A DNA stretch of 64,000 bases, from the NCBI GenBank assembly GCA_949592205.1, contig CATIUR010000001.1, forward strand, positions 38,519,001 through 38,583,000, written 5' to 3'. Shown piece after piece: positions 44,070 through 56,455 of the stretch. The position numbers and the translations under genes were made by a program. Positions within the stretch are counted from its first letter, which is position 1. Each line of letters opens with the position of its first letter. This DNA comes from Helichrysum umbraculigerum. Lineage: Eukaryota; Streptophyta; Magnoliopsida; Asterales; Asteraceae. Under the pieces are notes generated by a model that had not been told where the DNA came from, did not search any database, and saw only the letters and a program-made list of their open reading frames with translations.

Positions 44070-44184
44070 AATATTAGTATATGGTACCATATAGGTTTGA
44101 CCAGCCTCATCCGGGTTAGCAAGCACTAACTAGTAAAACGGATGTATTAATATTTGTGTAGACGAGTGTTGATTAGGCACTCGT
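44070..44184 (+). other. conserved structured block of Tekay LTR, copy in C 5' LTR
   Basis: Outer stem AATATTAGTA/TATTAATATT with one G-U pair. Palindrome ATATGGTACCATAT. Stem CATCCG/CGGATG enclosing GGTTAG/CTAACT (G-U). Hairpin ACGAGTG/CACTCGT with GATTAG in the loop. Confidence 0.7.
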
Positions 44185-44700
44185 AGGAGGCACCTCGATC
44201 AGGATACCTTAAATGTGGACCTGACATCTCGAGTTAAGCTCAGACTATGTGCTCATGGCTGTATAACTTTTATTTTGCTTAATTGCATTTTAAATTCAAT
44301 TATCATTAAATCTTGCGGTTCATACAAATATGTGTTGACATACAAACCTGTGAGCTCACCAGCGTTTTCGCTGACCCATTTTAGCATGTATCACAGGTGA
44401 TCAGCAGCAGTAGGTCTGCCACTCAAGATGCCCATTAGCTCGAGTCACATTCAGACATCAAGAGATTGTCATGCATTACTATATTTTGTATAATTTAGTT
44501 ATGCCATAGAATCTCTATCAATCGAACTCAGGAGCTTTTGTAAACTATGTTATAACAGTGTAAAACTTTTATAATATCAATGTATTTGTAAACGACGCAT
44601 GTAGTGGTCGTTCATTATGTAATCTTGTGTGCTTTGTATATTGATTAGTCGCGCCCCGAACCGACCCGCTTCCGCATCATAATTTGGGGGTGCGACAGAT

Positions 44701-44713
44701 TGGTATAGGAGAC
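44701..44713 (+). other. primer-binding site of Tekay C, degenerate
   Basis: TGGTATAGGAGAC, against TGGTATCAGAGCC in A and B. The 5' half is kept and the 3' half has several mismatches. Confidence 0.7.
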
Positions 44714-45502
44714 TAAGGTTATAGTGAACTAGGTTGCATTTAGTGGGCCTAGACTATGACCGTTAGGCAGTATTCCTTATTAGATATAACTGGTTCAGTG
44801 ATTACACCATATGAGTTTAATTTAACATAGCTTAGCTAACTATGTACAATTAAATGAATACGATGTGAAAACTGAAAGGGGTTATGTTGAATAGGAATGC
44901 ATTAGTTGACTCTGACCACGAGAGAAACCGTGACTAATACTTGATTAGTGTTAGACACACATTAGGCTATTATGTGATATAGGTGTATATACATACATAG
45001 GCCTCATTTATGTGCTACCTTATAGGCTATTATATATTGAAGATATATGATTAAGCCCCACTCGCGTATTATCTTCTAAGCTATTATATATATCGAATAT
45101 ATATAGATCACACACGATAATACACTCGTTGACATCTTCACTACCAAAGACGATGCGTATGAATTACTATCGTCTATCCTTTTATACGCACATAACATCT
45201 CACAACACAATTCCGCTGTACCATCGTATTTTCACGAGGAATATATCACTTCGTATTTCCTCTATCATTCTATATCCTTAGAATCACAAATGGAACTTAT
45301 TGTCTGAAGGGCTATAGGCTCCATACGTAAAACCATATTCCACCTACTCGCAAACTCGCATCTAGTATGCAACTCTGTTGTTTGTCAAATGTGATTATCA
45401 CTTGTGTAATTGTATATTACCCCATAAATATATATATGCATATGTGATGTATCATGTTTTGGTGCAAACAACTCATCCACTCTCTTTGCTTTTATCAGAA
45501 TC
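44714..45502 (+). other. leader of Tekay C without the small ORF
   Basis: Starts like the leaders of A and B (ttatagtgaactaggttgca), then becomes AT-rich with imperfect repeats of aggctattatatatt (about 44960-45110). No frame matches the coiled-coil ORF of A and B, so it has been lost or replaced. Confidence 0.6.
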
Positions 45503-48500
45503 ATGCCGCCAAAGAAGACTGGTTTCAGTCAAGCTGAACTCAATGCTGCGGTTACTCGAGCTGTAGCCGAAGCCATGGCTGCTCAAGAAGCTCTAAGGAA
45601 TGCAGAGACAGTCAATGCTACTCCTACTCCTGTTATCAAACCTTGTTCCTACAAGGATTTTCTTAGCTGCAAACCATTGTATTTCAAGGGCATGGAAGGT
45701 GCTATTGGCTTAATCCGATGGATTGAAAGAATGGAATCTGTCTTCAGTCTCTGTAACTGTACTGAAGATAGTAAGGTCAAGTTTGCTGCTTACACCTTTC
45801 AAGAAGGTGCACTAACGTGGTGGAACACCCACGCAAACTCTATTGGCGTCGAGATCGCAAACCGACTTCCTTGGCCTGAATTGAAGAAAAAGCTAAGGGA
45901 GAAGTACTGTCGCGAGGAAGAACTACACCGACTGGAAGTCGAGTTCTGGCATCTGGAGGTACAAGGGAACGATATTGCTGGGTACACCACCAAGTTCCAG
46001 CAATTCGCTCTATTGTGCCCAGGTTTAGTTGATACGGAAGGAAAAAGTATCAAGAAGTACATCCGTGGACTTCCAGAGAATATCCAGGGGAATGTCGCCT
46101 TAGCTCAACCAACCACTCTGGAAAGAGCTATCGAAATTGCTCATGAACTCATGGCCATGGTTGTCAGCCGTGAGACATCTGCTCCATCTTCTGGTAACAA
46201 CAACAAGAGAAAGTGGTCTGGGAACACCACTCAAAATCAATCATCATCAAAGAGGTCTGAGTCTGATAAGACCCTCAACACTGGTTCTGGTTTCAACAAG
46301 GGTTACACTGGAAATAAACCCTACTGTTCAAAGTGTCGCCGTCATCATGATGGTCTTTGCAGCACACCTTGTGGAAAATGTCAAAGGTATGGACATTTGA
46401 CCAAAGACTATAGGTCTACTACCGTCAACACCACCACCAGCCAACCAAAGTCCTGTTATGAGTGTGGAGAAACTGGGCACTTTAGGAATGATTGCCCAAA
46501 GCTGAAGAACAAGGGAAACAACACTGCGAAGGGAAGAGCTTTCGTTCTGAACTCAGGAGAGGCCCGTCAAGACCCGAATGTGGTCTCGGGTACGTTTCTT
46601 CCCAACAATCTTACTGCTTCTGTTCTGTTTGATTCTGGTGCTGATAGGAGCTTCATATCTGATGAGTTTAGTCAATTGCTTAACATTGCTCCTATTGCCT
46701 TAGATGCTAAGTACATTGTAGAATTAGCTAATGGCAAGTTAATTGAGGCTGACAGTGTAATACCAAATTGCACTTTAAATCTATCTGATGAAATCTTCTC
46801 TATTGACCTTATACCCGTTGAAATTGGAAGTTTCGACGTCATTATTGGAATGGATTGGTTATCCAAGCACCGAGCTGAAATTGTCTGCTATGACAAAATC
46901 GTCCGTATTCCTCTTGTCACCGATAGTACTCTAATCTTACAAGGGGAGACCGGTAGGACGAGACTGAATATCATATCCTGCATGAAAACTCGCAAGTACC
47001 TTAGGAAAGGGTACCAGGCGATTCTCGCACATGTCTTGGAGAAAAAGTCGGAAGAGAAACGACTTGAGGATGTGCCCATTGTTAGAGATTATCCAGAAGT
47101 CTTTCCCGAAGACTTACCTGGCCTTCCACCACCGAGACAAGTTGAGTTCTCGATCGATCTCGTGCCGGGGGCAGCACCTGTTGCACGAGCACCATATCGT
47201 TTAGCCCCTTCCGAACTTCAGGAGTTGTCTACTCAGTTGCAGGAACTCTTAGATAAGGGATTCATTAGACCGAGTTCTTCACCATGGGGAGCCCCGGTTC
47301 TGTTTGTGAAAAAGAAAGACGGTTCATTCAGAATGTGTATCGACTATAGAGAGTTGAACAAATTGACCGTCAAGAACCGTTACCCGCTACCTCGTATTGA
47401 TGACCTATTCGACCAACTTCAAGGGTCAAGTATCTATTCGAAGATAGATCTAAGATCAGGTTATCATCAGTTACGAGTTCGTGACATTGATATCCCAAAG
47501 ACTGATTTTCGAACTCGCTATGGTCATTACGAGTTTCAGGTTATGGCCTTTGGTTTGACTAACGCACCGGCAGTATTCATGGATCTTATGAACCGAATGT
47601 ACAAACCATATCTTGACAAGTTTGTCATTGTCTTCATCGATGATATTCTCATTTACTCGTGCAATGAGCAAGAACAAGCGCAACATCTCAAAGTTATTCT
47701 AGAACTTCTTAGACACGAAGAGTTATATGCTAAATTCTCCAAGTGTGAGTTCTGGATGAAAACAGTTCAGTTCCTTGGTCATGTGATTGATAGTCAAGGA
47801 ATTCACGTAGATCCATCAAAGATTGAGGCTATCAAGTGCTGGCAAGCACCGACGATGCCGACTGAAGTACGCCAATTCTTAGGACTGGCAGGTTATTATC
47901 GGCGTTTCATTGAGGATTTCTCCAAAATAGCTCAACCTCTCACAATACTGACTCAGAAGGAAAAGAAGTTCGATTGGACTGATAAACAAGAGTCAGCATT
48001 TCAGCTATTGAAGCAAAAGCTTTGCAGTGCACCAATTCTATCATTACCCGAAGGCAATGAAGACTTCGTGGTATACTGTGATGCCTCACACCAAGGTCTT
48101 GGTTGCGTGTTGATGCAACGAGAAAAGGTTATTGCCTATGCGTCCCGACAACTCAAAGTTCACGAGAAGAACTACATAACTCATGATCTCGAATTAGGAG
48201 CCGTAGTGTTCACTCTCAAGATCTGGAGACACTATCTGTATGGCACAAAATGTACCATCTTCACCGATCACAAAAGCCTCCAGCATATATTCGATCAGAA
48301 GGATCTCAATATGAGGCAACGTCGCTGGGTCGAGTTACTCACCGACTATGATTGCGAGATCAAGTATCATCTAGGGAAGGCTAATGTAGTTGCCGATGCC
48401 CTAAGTCGCAAAGAGCGCACAAAACCACTTCGAGTCCGAGCCCTTAGCATAACCATCCATAATGATCTCATCATTCAAATTCTCACTGCTCAACTCGAAG

Positions 48501-49921
48501 CATTGAAACCTGAAAACATCAAGGAAGAGGCCTTGCGAAACATGGAGAGTCAATTCGAAATCAAACCCAATGGGGTTAAGTACTTCGCAAATCGAATTTG
48601 GTTACCCAAGTTTGGGAATCTTCGAGACTTGGTGATGGATGAAGCTCACAAGTCCAAATATTCTATACATCCTGGATCTGACAAGATGTATCATGGCATC
48701 AAGGGATCATACTGGTGGCCAAACATGAAAGCAGAGATTGCCACGTATGTCAGCAAGTGCCTCACATGTTCAAAAGTTAAAGCTGAATATCAGAAGCCCA
48801 CCGGTTTGCTACAGCAACCGGATATTCCAGAATGGAAATGGGAGCAAATCGCTATGGACTTCATCACTAAACTCCCGAAAACATCAAGTGGTTGCGATAC
48901 TATATGGGTAATAGTTGATCGTCTAACCAAATCTGCTCACTTCCTTGCCATGAAGGAAACCGACAAAATGGAACGTCTCACGCGAATCTATTTGAAGGAG
49001 ATCGTAACAAGGCACGGCGTTCCAATCTCAATTATCTCTGATAGAGACAGTCGATTCACATCTAACTTTTGGCAATCATTGCAAAAGTCATTGGGTACTC
49101 GTTTAGACATGAGTACAGCCTATCATCCACAAACCGATGGCCAAAGTGAAAGGACTATTCAAACACTGGAAGATATGTTACGTGCCTGCGTAATTGATTT
49201 CGGTGCAAATTGGGAACATCACTTGCCATTGTGTGAATTCTCATACAACAACAGCTACCATACCAGCATTGGAGTTGCACCATTCGAGGCACTGTACGGT
49301 CGTAAGTGCCGGTCGCCTATCTGTTAGACCGAAGTTGGAGATAGCCAACTCACTGGTCCTGAAATCATTCATGAAACCACCGAGAAGATCGTTGGTATCC
49401 AACAACGGCTGAAGGCCGCACGTGATCGTCAGAAGAGTTATGCTGACGTGAGACGCAAGCATCTCGAGTTCCAAGTTGGGGATCGGGTATTACTCAAAGT
49501 ATCACCTTGGAAAGGTGTCATCCGTTTTGGTAAACGTGGGAAGTTGAACCCTAGATACATCGGACCTTTTGAGATCCTTGAAAGGATTGGTCCAGTCGCT
49601 TATCGATTGCAGCTACCTCCAGAGCTTAGTAGCGTGCATCCTACATTTCACGTTTCTAACCTAAAGAAATGCCTGTCCGACGAGACACTCATTATCCCGC
49701 TTGAGGAAATTCAAATCGACGACAAACTTCATTTTGTCGAGACACCAGTGGAGGTCATGGACCGTGAGGTCAAACAGCTTAAGCAAAGTCGTATTCCCAT
49801 CGTCAAGGTTCGGTGGAATTCTCGGCGAGGTCCGGAATTCACCTGGGAACGGGAAGACCAGATGCGACTCAAATATCCACATCTATTTTCAGACTCCACT
49901 CACGCATCAACTCAAAGCTGA
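45503..49921 (+). pseudogene. gag-pol polyprotein with chromodomain, Tekay C, one in-frame stop
   Basis: A frame of 1473 codons with TAG at 49325-49327 (TGG in relatives, in the SPICWTEVG segment after the integrase core). Gag is as in A and B. The first zinc knuckle is CGKCQRYGHLTKDY (last Cys lost); the second, CYECGETGHFRNDC (about 317), is intact. Protease reads DSGADRSF (about 376), RT FIDD (about 711), RNase H VYCDASHQGLGC. Integrase has the zinc site, IAMDFI, SDRDSRF and SERTIQ. A chromodomain with KVRWNSRRGPEFTWERED ends the protein. Apart from the single nonsense change the catalytic residues all look present. Minus-strand and other-frame ORFs here are shadows. Confidence 0.95.
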
Positions 49922-49941
49922 ATTTCGGGACGAAATTCTCT

Positions 49942-49955
49942 TAACAAGGGGAGAA
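49942..49955 (+). other. polypurine tract of Tekay C
   Basis: aacaaggggagaat directly before the 3' LTR; the A and B copies read aacagggggagaa. Confidence 0.85.
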
Positions 49956-50911
49956 TGTGACAACAGTAAAAATTAGGACTAGTTTTTAGTTCCTAATCAT
50001 TTAGAAATACGTGTAATTAGTTCTATGTATTAGGCTAATTGTATGTATCAATATATATTGTTGAATATATATCAGTACGCGATTATATTAATCGTGCATT
50101 TTTAATCGACCGAATTCCGATTTATCTATACGGCGTTGGTGAAAACAAGTATTAAGTAATATAGAATTTTTATTTAATACAACTCATTATTTATTACACA
50201 TTATTTCGATAATATTTCAAAAGTATTTCATATCGTATAAATAACGTCTACGCGACCAAAAATACGTGAAACGCATGCAACAATCGAAATAAACTAAAGT
50301 TATATTTTATAACACATTAATAAGTATTTTGATAAAATACTTCAACTCAAAATATCTAAAGTTCATTCGTTATTTAAAAACATACGTATGATATATAACG
50401 TCTAAATTATACGTTTAAACGATCGGGTAAACAAATACGGGTGTAACATCAATAATTGGAGACAAAGTGTAACAAAAATCCACCTCCTTTGACCTTAAGA
50501 AAAATCAGGCCAAACATGATCCACATTTTGTGGATCATGCTTTTGACTAACACATACCTACATACATTATTGCATCAATTTGTTCCTTCACTTTTTCACC
50601 ACCTCTCTCTCCCTAACTCGTCTCTCTCTCTCTCTCTCTAAAACAACCAAAACTGCCACCTTAAACCACCAAGAACTACCATCAAAACACCTCCATTTGC
50701 AAAACGGCTAGGAGCTAAACGAGCACCACGCGATCCTCTACGACTCTATCTTTTCGGTTTTCAAAACCGACCCTTGTAAGCTAACGACACCTTAAAACTA
50801 CTTTAATACATTTATTTACTTGTTTTGTAGCTCATCAAACTATAAAATGTCCAAATCAAAACTTGAAACTCGTTTTACAAACTCAAAAATGGTAACAGTT
50901 TCTGTCTTCGG

Positions 50912-51084
50912 AAACTATAACCTTCGGCAGAAACTATAACCTTCGGCAGAAACTATAACCTTCGGCAGAAACTATAACCTTCGGCAGAAACTATAACCTT
51001 CGGCAGAAACTATAACCTTCGGCAGAAACCTTAACCTTCGGTAGAAACTATTCGGCAGAAACCATAACTTGCGGCAGAAACCTA
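50912..51084 (+). repeat. 19-bp tandem array in Tekay C 3' LTR
   Basis: Six perfect units and three degenerate ones, against four perfect in the 5' LTR. Confidence 0.9.
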
Positions 51085-51569
51085 TAACTAGCAGTTTTAA
51101 CTATAACAATTTAAATACGATACAACAATCAAAGTATAATAATAATAGTTGAGATTATTATTACCAAAAACTCACCAACGGGTCGTACACATCTTTCAAA
51201 AAACTCAAATCTAATCAGTTAAACCAAATCATTTGGACATTACTAGTTGGATGAACAACTAGCATAGATGATATGATAAGACATCTAATCATTTAAAACC
51301 TTGCGCGTTTAGGACGCCCGACAGGTTTCAGTCGTTGGAAACGACATCATTCTTTGTATACCATCATTGTTGCTTGACAGCATCTCATCAGACTCAGGTG
51401 AGTCTCATAGCCCCTTTTTAAATACTTTTACCTAGGGGTGTGATTTCATTGCTCTGTTTTGTTTTACAATATGAACGCAAGTACCATCAAATCAAATACT
51501 ACATGAGTTATTTTCACTAATCATTTTAAAGCCCTCCATCAGCATAGTTTGGTAATACGTAGTAGCGTG

Positions 51570-51684
51570 AATATTAGTATATGGTACCATATAGGTTTGA
51601 CCAGCCTCATCCGGGTTAGCAAGCACTAACTAGTAAAACGGATGTATTAATATTTGTGTAGACGAGTGTTGATTAGGCACTCGT
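51570..51684 (+). other. conserved structured block of Tekay LTR, copy in C 3' LTR
   Basis: Same as at 44070-44184. Confidence 0.7.
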
Positions 51685-52197
51685 AGGAGGCACCTCGATC
51701 AGGATACCTTAAATGTGGACCTGACATCTCGAGTTAAGCTCAGACTATGTGCTCATGGCTGTATAACTTTTATTTTGCTTAATTGCATTTTAAATTCAAT
51801 TATCATTAAATCTTGCGGTTCATACAAATATGTGTTGACATACAAACCTGTGAGCTCACCAGCGTTTTCGCTGACCCATTTTAGCATGTATCACAGGTGA
51901 TCAGCAGCAGTAGGTCTGCCACTCAAGATGCCCATTAGCTCGAGTCACATTCAGACATCAAGAGATTGTCATGCATTACTATATTTTGTATAATTTAGTT
52001 ATGCCATAGAATCTCTATCAATCGAACTCAGGAGCTTTTGTAAACTATGTTATAACAGTGTAAAACTTTTATAATATCAATATATTTGTAAACGACGCAT
52101 GTAGTGGTCGTTCATTATGTAATCTTGTGTGCTTTGTATATTGATTAGTCGCGCCCCGAACCGACCCGCTTCCGCATCATAATTTGGGGGTGCGACA

Positions 52198-52202
52198 AAG
52201 TG
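52198..52202. other. target-site duplication of Tekay C, right copy
   Basis: aagtg, identical to 42489-42493. Confidence 0.95.
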
Positions 52203-52452
52203 TCTGTCTGATGAGACACTTATCATTCCACTCGATGAAATTCGAGTTGACGAGAAACTTCACTTTGTTGAGGAACCCGCTGAAATCATTGAGCGTGAGG
52301 TCAAACAACTTAAACAAAGTCGTATTCCCATCGTCAAAGTTAGGTGGAATTCACGGCGCGGTCCGGAATTCACCTGGGAACGGGAGGACCAAATGCGACT
52401 AAAGTATCCTCAACTCTTCACTGACTCAGCATCAAACAAGACTTCAACATAA
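52203..52452 (+). pseudogene. C-terminal chromodomain end of Tekay B pol
   Basis: Resumes the frame broken at 42493 and ends with TAA at 52450-52452. It encodes the linker (CLSDETLIIPLDEIRV) and the chromodomain with KVRWNSRRGPEFTWERED, close to A and C. The aatttcgggacgaaattctt block and PPT follow. Confidence 0.9.
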
Positions 52453-52472
52453 ATTTCGGGACGAAATTCTTC

Positions 52473-52486
52473 TAACAGGGGGAGAA
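52473..52486 (+). other. polypurine tract of Tekay B
   Basis: taacagggggagaa directly before the LTR start TGTGACACCC, identical to the tract of A. Confidence 0.9.
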
Positions 52487-53412
52487 TGTGACACCCGTCA
52501 ATTTAGGACTAGAATTTAGTGCCTAATCAAGTTTTAATACATGTAATTAGTTCTATGTTAGGCTAATTAATGTATCAATTATTATATATATTGTTGAATA
52601 TATATCTACACAATTATGCTGTTTGTCTAAATCGTACGAGTTTCAAATCGAATGTATTTCGATTCAATTAAATACGGACGTTGGTGACCAATTTTATTAA
52701 ATGACGTGACATTATATCATAACATTATGTCAAAAATATTATTTTGATAATATTCTAATTATAATCCATATCGTACAAACAAGAATCAAGCGATTAAAAA
52801 TATTAAAAACGTAAACAAACCAAAACGAACTAAATTATGTTTTACAACTCAAATATATCGTAATTAGTGAAATATTTTAATAAAAATAAAGCGTGATTGT
52901 TCGTATTTTAATTACTTATAACTACACAAGTAAAATATTTATTAAAACGTTAAACGAACGGAATAAACGAACACTGCACGGAGCGCGAGTCGGAGACTGA
53001 AAAATGGGAGGATAACCTCCCACTTTCCCTTTCATTTTTCCCATTTCTTTCTTATCTCTCTCTCTCTCTTACTCTCTTTTTCTTTCATTCTCCAAAACCA
53101 CCAAACCACTTAAATCTCAAAATAACAACATGAAACGCACTCGGATCATCAATATTTTTAGAGATTCACTACCACCTCGCAACGATCTACACTTCTATCT
53201 TTCCGGATTTCCATTTTGCCACTTTGTAAGTTTTCGACAAAATCCCGAAACCTTGCGATTCTTAGTATTTTTCACTTGCTAGTTGTTTATATAACTTATA
53301 TATGTCCATTACAAAGTGTAGAACACGATTTTATAGCTTAAAAACGGGTTTGAATTGGGTTTTTGGCCGGAAAAATCTTGACAGTCGGATTTTCTGGGCT
53401 GGTGTTCTTCAA

Positions 53413-53702
53413 TGCGACACAAGCCTTATGTCGCATGTAGTGTCGCATTTTGCCCGTTATGTCGCATCTTGTGTCGTACCAAACCCTTAGTGTTGTAACT
53501 CATGCGACACAATATTGTGTCGTACTCTATGTCGCATACTATGTCGTATTTCTATACGACACAATCACTATGTCGCTGTTGAATCAGCATCTCGAATCTA
53601 TGCGACACAACCATTGTGTCGTATAGATATTGTGTCGCACTTTTATGCGACACAACCCTTGTGTCGCATGACGTGTCCTTGTGTCGCATATAGTGTTGCA
53701 AA
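53413..53702 (+). repeat. TGCGACAC/GTGTCGCA motif array in Tekay B 3' LTR
   Basis: Many copies of TGCGACACAA and its reverse complement with short spacers. They alternate in orientation, so neighbours can pair. It fills the place taken by the ACGTCGC array in A. The 5' LTR keeps only the last part (35834-35968). Confidence 0.85.
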
Positions 53703-54282
53703 ACACAGCAGATTTACAATTTAATTCCATACTAAGTGTTAGACATTTGGGACTTCAAACGATTAAACAATATAACTTCTAAGGGACATTGAAACATGTT
53801 TTTCAAGCATAACACTTCAAACAAATATAGATATGTCGAGATTATTATTTCAACTAAACCACCAACGGGCCGTACGCGTTTTCAAAACATACTTCAAGAT
53901 CAAACAAGTCGTTGTAACTTGTAACAGAACAATTAACCAACCAAATCGTAGTAATTTGGACATATATAGTTGTATAACAACTACAAGGGTAGTCTTTCGA
54001 GATACCGGTACAATTAATAACAATCAAGCGTCGTGAACACATTCAGGTTTCAAGTCCTTGGACATCCATTCACAACTAACTACTTCAAGTTTATTAAATT
54101 AAACACTTCAAGACTCAGGTGAGTTTCATGGCCCCATTTTCACTACTTTATCAGGGGTGTGATATTACTGCTCTTTTTGGTTTTACAAGTAGAACGCAAG
54201 TACCAACCTTCAAATACTACATGAGTTTCAAGCTAATCAAATTTAAAGTCCTCTATAGCATAGTCTCTAATATTTTAGCGTG

Positions 54283-54397
54283 AATGTTAGTATATGATAT
54301 CATATGGGATTGACAATCCTCATCCGGGTTAGCACGCACTAACCGGTCAAACGGATGTATTAGCATTTGGGAAGACGAGTGTGGATTAGACATTCGT
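54283..54397 (+). other. conserved structured block of Tekay LTR, copy in B 3' LTR
   Basis: As at 36550-36664, with one change in the terminal hairpin (CACTCGT to CATTCGT) that leaves a G-U pair. Confidence 0.7.
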
Positions 54398-54895
54398 AGG
54401 AGGCAAATCAGTTAGGTTTCCTTAACTGGACCTAGCGCTCAAGTTAAGCTCAGACTATGTGCTCATGGATTGTATAACTTTTATTTTGCTTAATTGCATT
54501 TTAAATTCAATATAAATCTTGCGGTTCTAACAACTATACATTGACATACAAACCTGTGAGCTCACCAGCGTTTTCGCTGACCCATTTTAGTATGTATCAC
54601 AGGTACCCAGCAGTAGGTTGGCTGCACAGGCAGGGACTATTAGCTCGAGTCAGCATTCATACAACTAGAGATTTGATTGCATTATTATATTTTGTAAAAG
54701 TAATTATGCTATGTAATATCTCAATTTCAGGAACCGAGCTAATGTAACATTATTTTGATGTAAACGTTTACTTTATTAATACAAGTTTAAAACGACGCAT
54801 ATAGTGGTCATTCATTATGTCTTATGTGCTTTGTATATTGATTAGTGACACCCAAATCGAGCTTCCGCGAACCATTAAATTTTGGGGGTGTCACA

Positions 54896-56455
54896 GGCCA
54901 CCAATACTGTTGTTTGATGTCATGATACCTTTTATCGGAACCAGGATGTATGGAGTATCGAGATTTGTGAGATTCATTCATCACCAGATCTCGTAGATTT
55001 CCAAAGTTTGGTAACCAGATTCGGTTAGAGAAGTGTCGAGTTCCGTCGGGTTTGATTTCGAATTGTTTGTCCATGCCTCGCAAGGCCTCGTTTTTGATGT
55101 TTTTCTCGTTGAGTGCTTCGAGTTGAGTGGAATGGATTTGAGAAATAAGATCGTTGTGGATGGTTAAACCAATGGCTCGAACTCGAAGGGGTTTCACTCG
55201 TTCTTTTCTGCTTAGGGCATCGGCAACAACGTTAGCCTTGCCCGAGTGGTATCGGATTTCACAGTCGTAGTCGCTAAGTAACTCAAGACGTTGTCTCATG
55301 TTTATGTCCTTCTGATCAAAGATATGTTGAAGGATTTTATGGTCAGTGAAGATAGTACATTTTGTACCGTACAGATAGTGTCTCCAGATTTTGAGTGCAA
55401 AAACTACAGTTCCTAATTCGAGGTCATGGGTGGTGTAGTTCTTTTCGTGGATTTTCAGTTGTCGTGAGGCATAGGCGATGACTTTATCACGTTGCATTAA
55501 CACACAACCTTGTCTTTGGTGTGAGGCGTCGCAGTAAACTACGAGATCATCGGTGCCTTCGGGTAAGGACAGGATTGGTGCGCTGCAGAGTTTCTGTTTC
55601 AGAAGATGGAAGGCTGACTCTTGTTTATCGGTCCAGTCAAAATTTCTTATCTTTCTGAGTCAGGGAGGTCAATGGTAGGGCTAGTTTGGAGAAATTCTCA
55701 ATGAATCGCCGATAGTATCCAGCGAGACCTAAGAATTGCCGTACCTCAGTTGGAGTAGTTGGTGCTTTCCAGCACTTGATGGCCTCGATCTTGGCTGGAT
55801 CAACATGTATCCCTTGACTGTCAACGACATGCCCTAGGAACTGTACTGTTTGCATCCAGAACTCACACTTGGAGAACTTGGCATATAACTCCTCGTGTCT
55901 GAGTAATTCCGAGATAGTTTTCAGGTGTTGGCCATGTTCGGTTTCATTGTGAGAGTAGATTAATATGTCGTCGATGAACACGATGACAAACTTATCTAGA
56001 TAGGGTTTGCACACTCGATTCATAAGGTCCTTGAATACAGTCGGTGCATTGGTTAAGCCAAAAGGCATCACTTGGAATTCGTAATGCCCATAGCGGGTTC
56101 GGAAGGCAGTTTTCGGGATATTGGCATCTCGAACGCGGAGTTGGTGATAGCCAGACCGAAAGTCGATCTTTGAGTAAAAGCTTGAACCTTGAAGTTGGTC
56201 AAATAAGTCATCGATTCTAGGAAGTGGGTATCGGTTCTTGATGGTAAGTTTGTTCAGTTCTCGGTCTACCGGTCTCCCCTTGTTTGATCAAGGTTCCACT
56301 GGTAATGAAGGGAATACTAACGATTTTCTAGAGACAATTGATTTCGGCACCGTGTATGGACAATCGGTTCATGCCTACGATGAATATCAAGGTTCCTGAT
56401 TTTGACGGTTATGAGATCTATGGGGAAATGTTCGCTTGCGATGGTGTAAAATCAG
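54896..56455 (-). pseudogene. degenerate pol of Tekay D (protease end, RT, RNase H, integrase start)
   Basis: On the minus strand, 56455-56265 resembles the protease end (GTLIKQGETG, with several changes and a stop). It jumps directly to RELNKLTIKNRYPLP of RT, so about 170 residues between protease and RT are deleted near 56262-56268. RT continues with MPFGLTNAP, FIDDILIYS (catalytic Asp pair) and QFLGLAGYYRRFIENF, and shifts frame near 55640. RNase H follows (YASRQLKIHEKNY, ADALSRKER), then the integrase zinc region to SIHPGSDK and QQYWWP. Truncated at 54896. Open stretches are 55637-56071 and 54896-55503. Confidence 0.9.

Larger units (their letters stand above)
42494..44697 (+). repeat. 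5' LTR of Tekay C
   Basis: TGTGACAACC to GGGTGCGACA. Contains a perfect hairpin (43053-43077), CT microsatellite (about 43160-43178), GTAAGT donor-like site (43314-43319), 19-bp array (43450-43584), second donor GTGAGT (43898-43903), structured block (44070-44184) and acceptor (44395-44396). Confidence 0.95.
42494..52197 (+). mobile_element. Tekay-like chromovirus, element C, complete
   Basis: LTRs of 2204 and 2242 bp, perfect TSD aagtg, gag-pol with one stop, PPT. The LTRs differ by about nine substitutions by eye plus two extra 19-bp repeat units in the 3' LTR, so it is the youngest insertion here, as expected from its place inside B. The PBS is degenerate and the small coiled-coil ORF of A and B is missing. 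Confidence 0.95.
49956..52197 (+). repeat. 3' LTR of Tekay C
   Basis: 2242 bp, 38 bp longer than the 5' LTR because of two more 19-bp units (array 50912-51084). Hairpin 50515-50539, structured block 51570-51684. Confidence 0.95.
35834..54895 (+). mobile_element. Tekay-like chromovirus, element B, 5' truncated and hosting element C
   Basis: Truncated 5' LTR, PBS, small coiled-coil ORF, gag-pol with two stops, interruption by element C (42494-52197), end of pol, PPT and complete 3' LTR. The shared LTR part differs at about 12 of 1329 sites by eye (about 0.9%). Its right side inserted into minus-strand element D. Its left flank was lost together with the first 1.1 kb of the 5' LTR. Confidence 0.9.
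52487..54895 (+). repeat. 3' LTR of Tekay B
   Basis: 2409 bp, TGTGACACCC to GGGTGTCACA. Hairpin TGGGAGG-ataa-CCTCCCA (53005-53022), CT-rich leader, GTAAGT (53226-53231), TGCGACAC array (53413-53702), GTGAGT donor (54119-54124), structured block (54283-54397), acceptor (54601-54602). Confidence 0.95.
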
